Positions 52,263 to 58,558 of a stretch of DNA of 58,558 nucleotides are shown one piece after another. Every line of letters starts with the position of its first letter. Positions within the stretch are counted from its first letter, which is position 1. The DNA is taken from the IMG/VR virus record IMGVR_UViG_3300047550_005955, positions 1 to 58,558 of that record. One strand, given 5' to 3'. The translations under genes and the position numbers were made by a program. This stretch comes from a virus. Below the pieces are notes generated by a model, which was not told the origin of the DNA, searched no databases, and saw only the letters and a list, made by a program, of their open reading frames with translations.

Positions 52263-53447
52263 ATGACCTTTTTAACGCTAGACGATAAAGAAGAGTGTAT
52301 TGGATATTATTGTGACGGCAAGTTGATTTTTGGCGAAAAACCATCAACTAATGAAAACAAAACCTGGAAATACTCGCCTCAACACTCTGGCGATCAGATG
52401 CTATATGCAAGTCTGTTTTGTGCTGGTAAAGACTTTGATGAAGTGTGTCCTGAGAGACTTCAGGAAACTTGGATCAAACTAAACTCGTTGGCAAAAGCAT
52501 ACATTAGATCGTTTTTGGAGGCAAAAGTCTCGTTGAAAGAAAACTGTTTTTATGATTTGGTTCCAAAACAGTTTTTGATCGATTATTGTGATATTAAGTG
52601 TCAAATAATCGACGATGTGTTGAATACTTGTGAGAAACCAAATAACTACGACTTCTTGCTTGATCTGGACAAACTTATCCATCAGATAAGAAGAACAAAA
52701 ATGAACTTAAAGTTTGATGTTCTCAAAAAAGAACAGCACGATCAAAAAACAAGAGATTTTGTACAAAAATATACAAACAAAGAAAGTAGCATTGTCTACA
52801 ATCAGTTTTCAAGCAAGACAGGCAGGCTAACAACTGAAGAAAATAGTTTTCCCATTTTGAATCTAAGCAAACAATACAGAAAAGTTATTCATCCAAAAAA
52901 TGATTTTTTCCTAGAACTAGATTATAATGCCGCTGAAGTGCGCGTATTTCTTGCTCTTAGTGGATTTAAGCAGCCGGAAACAGATATCCATGAATGGAAT
53001 CGCATTAAGTTTGGATATGATGATAGAAGCGAAGCAAAAAATAATATTATTTCTTGGTTGTATGGAAAGAAAAACAAAAAAGAACAAGATTTTAAAAAGT
53101 TTTATAATACAGAACTAATAAAATCTAAATATTGGGATGGATATCTTGTAACCAATCATTATGGTAGAAAGATTGCCGCTGATGACTTTCACTGTGTGAA
53201 CTATATTGTACAAAGCACGGCAGCAGATTTAGCATTGAGGCAGGCAATCGAAGTCAACAAAGTCTTAAATGGATGTCAATCTAAGATTAGTATGATAATC
53301 CACGATAGTATTTTGATTGATATGAAAAAAGAAGAAAAAGAAAAAATCAACAGCATAATAGATACATATAGTAAAACAGAGTTTGGAAAGTTTCTTTGTT
53401 CCGTTAAGGTCGGAAAAAATTTTGGAGAAATGAAAAAAATCCTATGA
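52263..53447 (+). CDS. Short family A DNA polymerase
   Basis: A 394-aa polymerase domain without a 3'-5' exonuclease. Motif A is LELDYNAAEVRVFLALSG, motif B RSEAKNNIISWLYG, motif C MIIHDSILID; TGRLTTEENSFPILNL precedes motif A as in Pol I. The residue aligned to E. coli Phe762 is Ile (codon 53049-53051). ATG 52263 is chosen over an earlier in-frame non-ATG start because the promoter -10 ends at 52254. T4 uses a family B polymerase, so this is either a replacement or an accessory enzyme. The stop overlaps the next start. Confidence 0.85.
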   Translation: MTFLTLDDKEECIGYYCDGKLIFGEKPSTNENKTWKYSPQHSGDQMLYASLFCAGKDFDEVCPERLQETWIKLNSLAKAYIRSFLEAKVSLKENCFYDLVPKQFLIDYCDIKCQIIDDVLNTCEKPNNYDFLLDLDKLIHQIRRTKMNLKFDVLKKEQHDQKTRDFVQKYTNKESSIVYNQFSSKTGRLTTEENSFPILNLSKQYRKVIHPKNDFFLELDYNAAEVRVFLALSGFKQPETDIHEWNRIKFGYDDRSEAKNNIISWLYGKKNKKEQDFKKFYNTELIKSKYWDGYLVTNHYGRKIAADDFHCVNYIVQSTAADLALRQAIEVNKVLNGCQSKISMIIHDSILIDMKKEEKEKINSIIDTYSKTEFGKFLCSVKVGKNFGEMKKIL

Positions 53448-54286
53448 TATCCGTGGTTGGTATTGGAAATTTTTGTTCCAAAATAGTGGATGCGCTAAAG
53501 CAATATCCGCAATATAATGTCTATAAAATCATCAGCACCCCAGAGCATTCCGAAAACATGCTGAGTGTCGGAGATTTAAAAAACTCAGAAATGTATGAGC
53601 AGTTACAAGTTGATTATCCCACATTTATTAAAGATACAAACTCTTTTGTTACTGTTTTTATTGATGGCTCGGAACCAATAAGTGGCGTTGTATTGAAGTT
53701 TCTTGAAGGTTTAAAAACAAGACAAATAAAAATCGTATATATCTGTTCAGATTTACAGTTGATGTCTTCGTTGGAAAAAACGCAAGACAAAATATGCTTC
53801 AATGTTTTGCAAGAGTATGCAAGATCTGGATTGTTTAAAAATATAACACTGATAGACAAAACCAAACTAGAAAACATACTTGGCAATGTATCAATATTGG
53901 AATATGAAGAAAAAATAATCAACTTGGTTGTTTCTACGTATCACATGACCAATGTTTATGCGAATACAAAACCGGTCCTTACTAACTCTATTGAAAACAA
54001 TACCGTGTGCCGTATATCTACTTATGGCTTATCCGATATCGGAGGCGACGCAATACGTTGGTTCTTCGATATAAATAATATTGATAATATTGTATATTAT
54101 TTTGCTATCAATTCAGATACTCTGAAAAAGGAACAAAAACTTCTTCAAAGCATTAAAAAGCAGGTAAAAGATAAGCAAGTCGATAATATGAAGGTAATGT
54201 TTGGCGTTTATGAAACCACATATATGCAAAACTATGTCTATTGCGAAGCAAACACCAAAATCATCCAGACGCGCAGCAGTGCTTGA
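53444..54286 (+). CDS. Conserved hypothetical with a Rossmann/tubulin-like start
   Basis: A 280-aa protein starting in the polymerase stop (ATGA). MISVVGIGNFCSKIVDALK is a beta-loop-helix typical of nucleotide-binding folds, and the first ~100 residues alternate strands and helices as in tubulin/FtsZ-type or Rossmann proteins. The tubulin GGGTGTG loop is missing. Seen here between polymerase and gp32 genes, it may act in replication or DNA positioning. Unproven. Confidence 0.5.
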   Translation: MISVVGIGNFCSKIVDALKQYPQYNVYKIISTPEHSENMLSVGDLKNSEMYEQLQVDYPTFIKDTNSFVTVFIDGSEPISGVVLKFLEGLKTRQIKIVYICSDLQLMSSLEKTQDKICFNVLQEYARSGLFKNITLIDKTKLENILGNVSILEYEEKIINLVVSTYHMTNVYANTKPVLTNSIENNTVCRISTYGLSDIGGDAIRWFFDINNIDNIVYYFAINSDTLKKEQKLLQSIKKQVKDKQVDNMKVMFGVYETTYMQNYVYCEANTKIIQTRSSA

Positions 54287-54311
54287 CATGTGATCTGATC
54301 TGTGCTATGAT
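54283..54311 (+). promoter_or_regulatory. Sigma-70-like early promoter
   Basis: TTGACA (54283-54288), 17 bases, TATGAT (54306-54311). The -35 box contains the stop codon of the previous gene. Confidence 0.85.
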
Positions 54312-54369
54312 GCATCAACACCTGTTGATCCTTCGGATCTTAACAGAAACAACAAAGGATGAAAAACGT

Positions 54370-54702
54370 ATGTCAAAGATCAATGTAAATCGTCGCGGAC
54401 CAACAGCAGATGCTGGGCTTACACTTGAAAGTCTCCGTCCAGGAGAAACTTTCCGCTTCCCACGCTCCACTACCGGAGTAGTATATCAACTACTCACTGT
54501 AAGTAATAGCATGCAGAAGCGAAGCCTACGTTCCAATTGGGAGTTTATTTTTGTTAATGTCTCTAATGGACGCGTATTTGGCACCGATGATCCGCGCAGC
54601 GTAGTACTAGTTGACTGTTCGCTTACTGCTCGTGAACGTACTCCATCTACTAGTACTTCACGAAGGCGTACACGAAAACTTGCTCGCCGTCGCTCACGTT
54701 GA
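54370..54702 (+). CDS. Small basic protein, unknown
   Basis: A 110-aa protein. AAAGGA ten bases before ATG 54370 picks this start; the frame is open from 54241 but that would precede the promoter. The body has strands around VVYQLLTVSNS and WEFIFVNV; the last ~20 residues are nearly all Arg/Lys/Ser/Thr (RRRTRKLARRRSR), so it likely binds nucleic acid. It has its own promoter and terminator, so it is probably an early single-gene unit. It may target host functions; that is a guess. Confidence 0.6.
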   Translation: MSKINVNRRGPTADAGLTLESLRPGETFRFPRSTTGVVYQLLTVSNSMQKRSLRSNWEFIFVNVSNGRVFGTDDPRSVVLVDCSLTARERTPSTSTSRRRTRKLARRRSR

Positions 54703-54726
54703 TTAAAAACTGAATAACTTATAGTA

Positions 54727-54757
54727 AAAGGGCAGATTTTCTGCCCTTTACTTTTTT
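54727..54757 (+). terminator. Rho-independent terminator
   Basis: AAAGGGCAG (54727-54735), loop ATTTT, CTGCCCTTT (54741-54749), then ACTTTTTT. Confidence 0.9.
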
Positions 54758-54778
54758 ATAGAAGGATGATAAGTATTA

Positions 54779-54856
54779 ATGAAGGTCAGCGTTGAAACAG
54801 ATTTGACAGAAGGATCGCTGACTGCTATGCTTGGTTTTGATAGAGCCAACATTTAA
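54779..54856 (+). CDS. Possible 25-aa ORF overlapping the gp32 promoter
   Basis: AAGGA lies ten bases before ATG 54779, and the frame runs 25 codons. It overlaps the promoter at 54803, so its own mRNA would have to come from read-through of the terminator. Likely chance or a relic. Confidence 0.2.
   Translation: MKVSVETDLTEGSLTAMLGFDRANI
54803..54831 (+). promoter_or_regulatory. Sigma-70-like early promoter for gp32
   Basis: TTGACA (54803-54808), 17 bases, TATGCT (54826-54831). The ~60-base leader before gp32 holds a small TCAAC/GTTGA hairpin (54865-54879), a possible autoregulation site by analogy to T4 gp32. Confidence 0.8.
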
Positions 54857-54899
54857 CGGTTCACTCAACAATAAGTTGAAGTACCACAGGAGAAATAAA

Positions 54900-55637
54900 A
54901 TGGGTATTGATATTCGCGCAATGCAAAAGAAACTTGAAAAACTGAATAATAAAGGTAAGTCATCTTCAGATTCTGCGTTCTGGAAACCAGAAGATGGCTC
55001 ACACGAAGTAAGGGTTCTCCCAACTTCAGATGGAGATCCATTTAAAGAATATTGGTTTCACTATAATGTAGGCACAGGTGGTATTCTTTGTCCAAAACGA
55101 AACTATGGCGAAGATTGTCCGATCTGTGAGTTTGCTACAAAACTCTTTAAGGAAGGCGATCCAGAGAGTGTTGCAAGTGCAAAAGAACTGTTTGTTCGCC
55201 AGCGTTTCTGTTCCCCGATTCTTGTTCGTGGATCAGAAAAAGATGGGGTAAAGATTTGGTCATACAGCAAGACTGTTTATGAAGAACTGCTTAAGACCGT
55301 TCTTGATCCAGATTATGGCGACATTACTGATCTAGAAAACGGATTTGATCTAAAGGTTGATAAAGGCAAGAAGAATGGTGCTCGTTATTCAACCATGACG
55401 GTCAAGCCAAAACCAAAATCAGGTCCAATGTGTAAGGGTCTTGGAACAGAAGAATGCAAGGAACTGCTCGATAGCATTCCAGATTTCTCGACACTATTTA
55501 CACGTTCATCATCATCAGAAGTTCAGGTTGCTTTGGATAAACATCTAGCAGAACCAGATGAAACAACTGTTGGTGTCGAAAAGGGTGGTGGCGCCGAAAA
55601 TGCTGTTGACGCAGCCATTCGAGAGTTAGATCTCTGA
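54900..55637 (+). CDS. 32: Single-stranded DNA-binding protein (gp32-like)
   Basis: A 245-aa protein with AGGAG before ATG 54900. An N-terminal basic arm, then an OB-fold containing the zinc site His54, Cys64, Cys73, Cys76 (CPKRNYGEDCPIC). The C-terminus is acidic (AAIRELDL). It coats single strands in replication and recombination. Shorter than T4 gp32 (301 aa). It has its own promoter and terminator. Confidence 0.9.
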   Translation: MGIDIRAMQKKLEKLNNKGKSSSDSAFWKPEDGSHEVRVLPTSDGDPFKEYWFHYNVGTGGILCPKRNYGEDCPICEFATKLFKEGDPESVASAKELFVRQRFCSPILVRGSEKDGVKIWSYSKTVYEELLKTVLDPDYGDITDLENGFDLKVDKGKKNGARYSTMTVKPKPKSGPMCKGLGTEECKELLDSIPDFSTLFTRSSSSEVQVALDKHLAEPDETTVGVEKGGGAENAVDAAIRELDL

Positions 55638-55650
55638 TAAAGATTCTTAC

Positions 55651-55679
55651 TTGACTTGAGCGACCAAAGAGGCTAAAAT
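55651..55679 (+). promoter_or_regulatory. Sigma-70-like promoter for uvsX inside the gp32 terminator
   Basis: TTGACT (55651-55656), 17 bases, TAAAAT (55674-55679). The -10 box falls in the 8-base loop of the terminator at 55661-55690. Confidence 0.75.
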
Positions 55680-55695
55680 CTCTTTGGTCGTTTTT
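55661..55695 (+). terminator. Rho-independent terminator of gp32
   Basis: CGACCAAAGAG (55661-55671), loop GCTAAAAT, CTCTTTGGTCG (55680-55690), then TTTTT. A perfect 11-bp stem. Confidence 0.92.
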
Positions 55696-55734
55696 ATTTT
55701 CTATCACGGATCTTTCTAAAAAAGGAGCACAACA

Positions 55735-56889
55735 ATGGCGGCACAAAAAGAAGTAAAAGCAGGTAAGTTAGATGTAGGTGAACTAAGAAAATCTCTTAAT
55801 CAAAAACTAAAGGGAAATGTGTTCGATCTACGTGAACAAAATCCAACAGACGTAAAAGAATGGATCCCAACAGGGGCAACATGGCTTGATGGTATTGTGG
55901 CAAAAGGAAAAATGGGAGGAATACCGGTAGGAAAAATAATCGAGATTGCCGGTATTCAAGCAACAGGTAAAAGTTATCTTGCAGCCGTTATCGCTGGAAA
56001 TGCACAACGTCAAGGAATCGTACCGGTATATTTTGATGCCGAAAGCGCAATCAATAGCGAGTTTCTACAAAAAGCCGGCTGTGATCTAGAAAACCTGATC
56101 TACATCCAACCATCAGATCTTGAAACCGTGTTTGAAACCATGGAATCATTAATGGCAGGTAATACACATAAGTTCCTGTTTATTATCGATAGTCTGGCAG
56201 CAACTCCAACAAAAGTTGATGTTGAGGGAACTTTTAATCCAAATGAGCGTATCGGCGTGAAAGCAGCCCTATTAGCAAAAGCATTTCAAAAAATCACAAC
56301 ACCTCTTGCTCAACATGAATCAACCTTGATCATACTTAATCAGTTGAAGGTTAATATCAAAGCAACAAGCGAAGCCCCTATGGGTGGAAAGTATTTAACT
56401 GATAGTCAAAAGTATGGAACTCCAGGTGGTTCATCGCCAGATTTCTTTACAAGTTTGCGTATTTGGCTTACTAAATCATTTGCCAAAGATAGTATGGTAT
56501 ATGATGAAAAAGGCTACCAGATTGGTTCGCATGTTCGTGCTCGTATAGAAAAATCACGGTTTGGAACACAAAATCGTATTGCTGAGTTTAAGATTCTATG
56601 GGGCGATCAAGTTGGTGTAATGAATGAAGAAAGTGTCCTTGAGGCAATCAAGGGTAAAACCGAACATCTTGAAACGGGAACTTGGAATAAACTAACATAT
56701 GCTGATGGAAGCGTAGAAAAGTGGCAAGGTCTTGAAGAAGGTTTCGTTAATCTAATGAAAATAAATGAAAAGTTTCGTAATCGTGTAATGGAAATATTTG
56801 ATTATGAAGTTATTCAGAAGTTTGATAAAAAACTTGGGGATGCAAAGGACTTTTTGAATGATGGAAAAGGAGAAGATGTGCAGACTTGA
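55735..56889 (+). CDS. uvsX: RecA-like recombinase UvsX
   Basis: A 384-aa strand-exchange protein with AAGGAG before ATG. Walker A AGIQATGKS (residues ~72-80), Walker B FLFIIDSLA and an SSPDFF loop follow the T4 UvsX pattern. It acts with gp32 and the SbcD-SbcC fusion in recombination-dependent replication. Its stop lies within the -35 box of the next promoter. Confidence 0.93.
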   Translation: MAAQKEVKAGKLDVGELRKSLNQKLKGNVFDLREQNPTDVKEWIPTGATWLDGIVAKGKMGGIPVGKIIEIAGIQATGKSYLAAVIAGNAQRQGIVPVYFDAESAINSEFLQKAGCDLENLIYIQPSDLETVFETMESLMAGNTHKFLFIIDSLAATPTKVDVEGTFNPNERIGVKAALLAKAFQKITTPLAQHESTLIILNQLKVNIKATSEAPMGGKYLTDSQKYGTPGGSSPDFFTSLRIWLTKSFAKDSMVYDEKGYQIGSHVRARIEKSRFGTQNRIAEFKILWGDQVGVMNEESVLEAIKGKTEHLETGTWNKLTYADGSVEKWQGLEEGFVNLMKINEKFRNRVMEIFDYEVIQKFDKKLGDAKDFLNDGKGEDVQT

Positions 56890-56914
56890 CAGCCTGCCGA
56901 TCGCATGCTAATCT
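56886..56914 (+). promoter_or_regulatory. Sigma-70-like early promoter
   Basis: TTGACA (56886-56891), 17 bases, TAATCT (56909-56914). The -35 box contains the uvsX stop. Confidence 0.8.
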
Positions 56915-56955
56915 GTGATCTCTAACGCCCTTGTGGCACAACAGGAGGGACGAGT

Positions 56956-57451
56956 ATGAAGTATTCGTCGTTTGTAGGAGTTCGCTGAGTCTATCGCCAC
57001 GGAGTTTCGTGACGATTCGCTACAGCATCAGATTGTTGCCCTTGCCGTAAAGGGTGGAAAGATTGTTAGTTTTGGCGTCAATAAGCGACGTTATGCTCGC
57101 AATAAGAGTGTTTTTAAGTGTTCTATGCATGCTGAAATTGACTTGATGGATAAGATGGGAGACAAGGCACGAGGTAGTAAAATCTATCTCTACCGTTTCA
57201 ATAATACTTCTTCTCCTTGTGCTCGGGAGAATAAGAATGGCAAGCCTTGTCCGCTTTGTCAGCATGCCTTGAAGAAGGCAGGAGTTTCTCGCGTTGTGTA
57301 TATTGATGATTCGGGAGATATTCAGACACTTAAGAATCGTGATATGATCGGTCTTGTTGGTGAGCCATCCAAGATTACCAATCATTTTCTTGATCGGCAC
57401 GGTGATGATCACCATGGTAAGTTTATTGTAATGCAGTTTGTTGCTGCCTGA
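56956..57451 (+). CDS. Cytidine/dCMP deaminase-like protein with a +1 frame break
   Basis: GGAGG seven bases before ATG 56956 starts a frame that ends after 10 codons at TGA 56986. The +1 frame, open from 56978, encodes a complete deaminase-like protein of ~158 aa: HQIVALAVKGGKIVSFG, the zinc-binding MHAEID and PCPLCQHALKKAG, and VVYIDDSG. No ATG, GTG or TTG starts this frame before 57125, which would lose the first strands. Joining the frames near GTA-GGA gives MKYSSFVEFAESIA, a natural-looking helix. Either an indel, or a programmed shift at CGC-TGA behind TAGGAG. It would act in nucleotide metabolism or base editing. Confidence 0.65.
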
Positions 57452-57461
57452 AAGGAAAATT

Positions 57462-57650
57462 GTGCGTTCCGATTTCAACAAAGAAACAGGCGAAGGTTAT
57501 TACGCATTTGATAGAAGTGATGTTTTTGAAGCATTATCTCTATGGTGCGCTAATAAAGGAATCAATCTAAAGGATAGACAAATTGTATCTTTTGATTGTT
57601 CTGGCGATCCACATTTTACTGTAGAGTTAGAGTTCGTAACGAAAAAATAA
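57462..57650 (+). CDS. Small hypothetical protein
   Basis: A 62-aa protein starting at GTG 57462 behind AAAGGA; a TTG at 57438 would lack a ribosome site. It contains an aromatic YYAFDRSDVFEAL helix and a C-terminal FTVELEFV strand. Unknown function within the early cluster. Confidence 0.5.
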   Translation: MRSDFNKETGEGYYAFDRSDVFEALSLWCANKGINLKDRQIVSFDCSGDPHFTVELEFVTKK

Positions 57651-57660
57651 GGAGAAACAA

Positions 57661-57753
57661 ATGGCCCATCCACATAAGAACAGACCTCGAAAAGGCCGAC
57701 GAAAAATTGGAAGCAAAAAACGTAAAGCCCGTAAAAAAGGTCGTAAAGCCTGA
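57661..57753 (+). CDS. 30-aa extremely basic peptide
   Basis: AAGGAG lies seven bases before ATG 57661, a perfect site. Most of the 30 residues are Lys or Arg (for example RKGRRKIGSKKRKARKK), with a His-Pro start. A terminator begins 7 bases after the stop. The codons and strong ribosome site suggest high expression. It resembles tiny ribosomal proteins in charge but not clearly in sequence. Probably binds RNA or DNA. Confidence 0.6.
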   Translation: MAHPHKNRPRKGRRKIGSKKRKARKKGRKA

Positions 57754-57759
57754 TTTTAG

Positions 57760-57786
57760 AATCCCCCGAAAGGGGGATTTTTTTTG
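57760..57786 (+). terminator. Rho-independent terminator with GAAA tetraloop
   Basis: AATCCCCC (57760-57767), GAAA, GGGGGATT (57772-57779) then a run of T to 57786. Confidence 0.93.
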
Positions 57787-57789
57787 CCT

Positions 57790-57818
57790 TGTGATCTCAA
57801 CTTAACAATGTTAGAGTA
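57790..57818 (+). promoter_or_regulatory. Possible sigma-70-like promoter
   Basis: TTGTGA (57790-57795), 17 bases, TAGAGT (57813-57818). It is weaker than the others and only 5 bases before ATG 57824, so the mRNA would begin at or just after the start codon. A promoter is nonetheless needed after the terminator. Confidence 0.45.
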
Positions 57819-57823
57819 ACTTA

Positions 57824-58558
57824 TGAAGAAAATTCTTGTAATAGATTTTCAAAATCTTTTTATACGCTCCTATGTAACAAATCCATCTATCTCTAAAAAT
57901 GGAGATCCAATTGGTGGAATTGCCGGCACTTTTAAATCAATACAAAAAGTTTGTCGGGAAACAAAAGCAGACAAAATTATTGTATGTCATGATGGTGCTG
58001 GTGGAAGTAGAAAAAAGAAAGCACTAAACAAAAACTATAAAGAAGGACGCAATCCTCTACGATTAAACAGAAACATAAAAGTTCTTGATGAAAAGCAAGA
58101 ATATGATAATCGTATATGGCAGCAGTTAAGAACGTTTGAATATCTTAATCTATGCCCGATTATACAGATTATGGAAGAGAATGTAGAAGCAGATGACATA
58201 ATCTCCTATGTCTGCCAATATGGAGCATTTAAAGACGATATAAAGATGATTTTATCAAGTGACAAGGACTTTATCCAGTTGCTGGATGATAAAACAATAT
58301 TGCTTCGTCCAGTTCAAGAAGAAATATTAAACAAGAATCGTGTATTAGAGGAATATAAAATACATCCAAAGAACTTTGCTCTTGCCCGATCAATTGCCGG
58401 CGATAAGAGTGATAATCTTGATGGCGTTAGGGGTGTTGGACTAATAACATTGGCAAAAAAGTTTCCATTATTAGCAGAAAATCAATCTTATTGTGTTGAT
58501 GATATACTTGAAAAATGTAAAGAGAATATTGCAGAAGGAAAAGTCTTTCAAAGTATTC
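57824..58558 (+). CDS. 5'-3' exonuclease/RNase H (T4 rnh-like), partial
   Basis: The first 245 codons of a FEN-family nuclease; the window ends inside it. ILVIDFQNLFIRSY has the first metal-binding Asp, then KIIVCHDG, VEADDIISYV, SSDKDFIQLL and SIAGDKSDNLDGVRGVG, the acidic cluster and helix-hairpin-helix. It removes RNA primers from Okazaki fragments. No Shine-Dalgarno is visible before ATG. Confidence 0.85.

Noticed and set aside
54241-54369. N-terminal extension of the 110-aa basic protein
   Set aside because: It would lie upstream of the promoter at 54283-54311 and inside the previous gene; ATG 54370 has a ribosome site.

Overview
The window is part of the genome of a T4-like phage with a contractile tail, probably marine and probably infecting a proteobacterium. 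It carries recognisable relatives of gp17 (terminase), gp20 (portal), gp21 (prohead protease), gp22 (scaffold), gp23 (capsid), gp13/gp14/gp15 (neck and tail completion), gp18 (sheath), gp19 (tube), gp26 and other baseplate genes, gp32, UvsX, gp46/gp47, a DnaG-like primase and an RNase H/FEN nuclease. Every convincing gene is on the + strand. Most genes have a Shine-Dalgarno sequence, and the replication genes at the right end have TTGACA-N17-TATAAT-like promoters, so the host uses an ordinary sigma-70 system. These promoters and the use of Shine-Dalgarno sites argue against a Bacteroidetes host.

Layout. 1-10307: adhesion and fibre genes, with paralogous fibres, a repeated small-gene cassette (MFFY peptide plus a beta-rich ~240-aa protein), four proteins with one shared C-terminal knob, and one knob interrupted by a seven-bladed FG-GAP-type propeller. 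10340-15978: RuvC-like resolvase, primase and a fused SbcD-SbcC (gp47-gp46) protein. A GIY-YIG homing endonuclease follows it, and behind that lies a second, diverged copy of the SbcC C-terminus. 15979-18606: small membrane proteins (possible lysis genes), an SNase-like nuclease, a histone H1-like peptide and unknowns. 18603-27327: head assembly (terminase, portal, protease) interspersed with proteins sharing a lysine- and glutamate-rich N-terminal helix, ending with a phage copy of ribosomal protein bS21. 27363-32551: a second fibre, a 959-aa repetitive fibre shaft and a related short fibre. 32634-35550: scaffold and major capsid protein. 35719-52218: another adhesion cassette, neck, sheath, tube, tail chaperones with a likely frameshift, tape measure and baseplate. 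52226-58558: early/replication genes under sigma-70-like promoters: a short family A DNA polymerase, gp32, UvsX, a deaminase with a broken or shifted frame, a 30-aa very basic peptide and the start of an RNase H/FEN gene cut by the window end.

Most notable are the homing-endonuclease invasion that apparently replaced the 3' end of the SbcC gene and left the displaced end behind; the T7 slippage site joining the gp26-like gene to its extension; the propeller inserted into a knob domain; a promoter whose -10 box lies in the loop of a terminator; and an isoleucine at the position equivalent to Phe762 of Pol I. There is no gene-free stretch over 300 bases. No tRNA, CRISPR array or IS element was seen.
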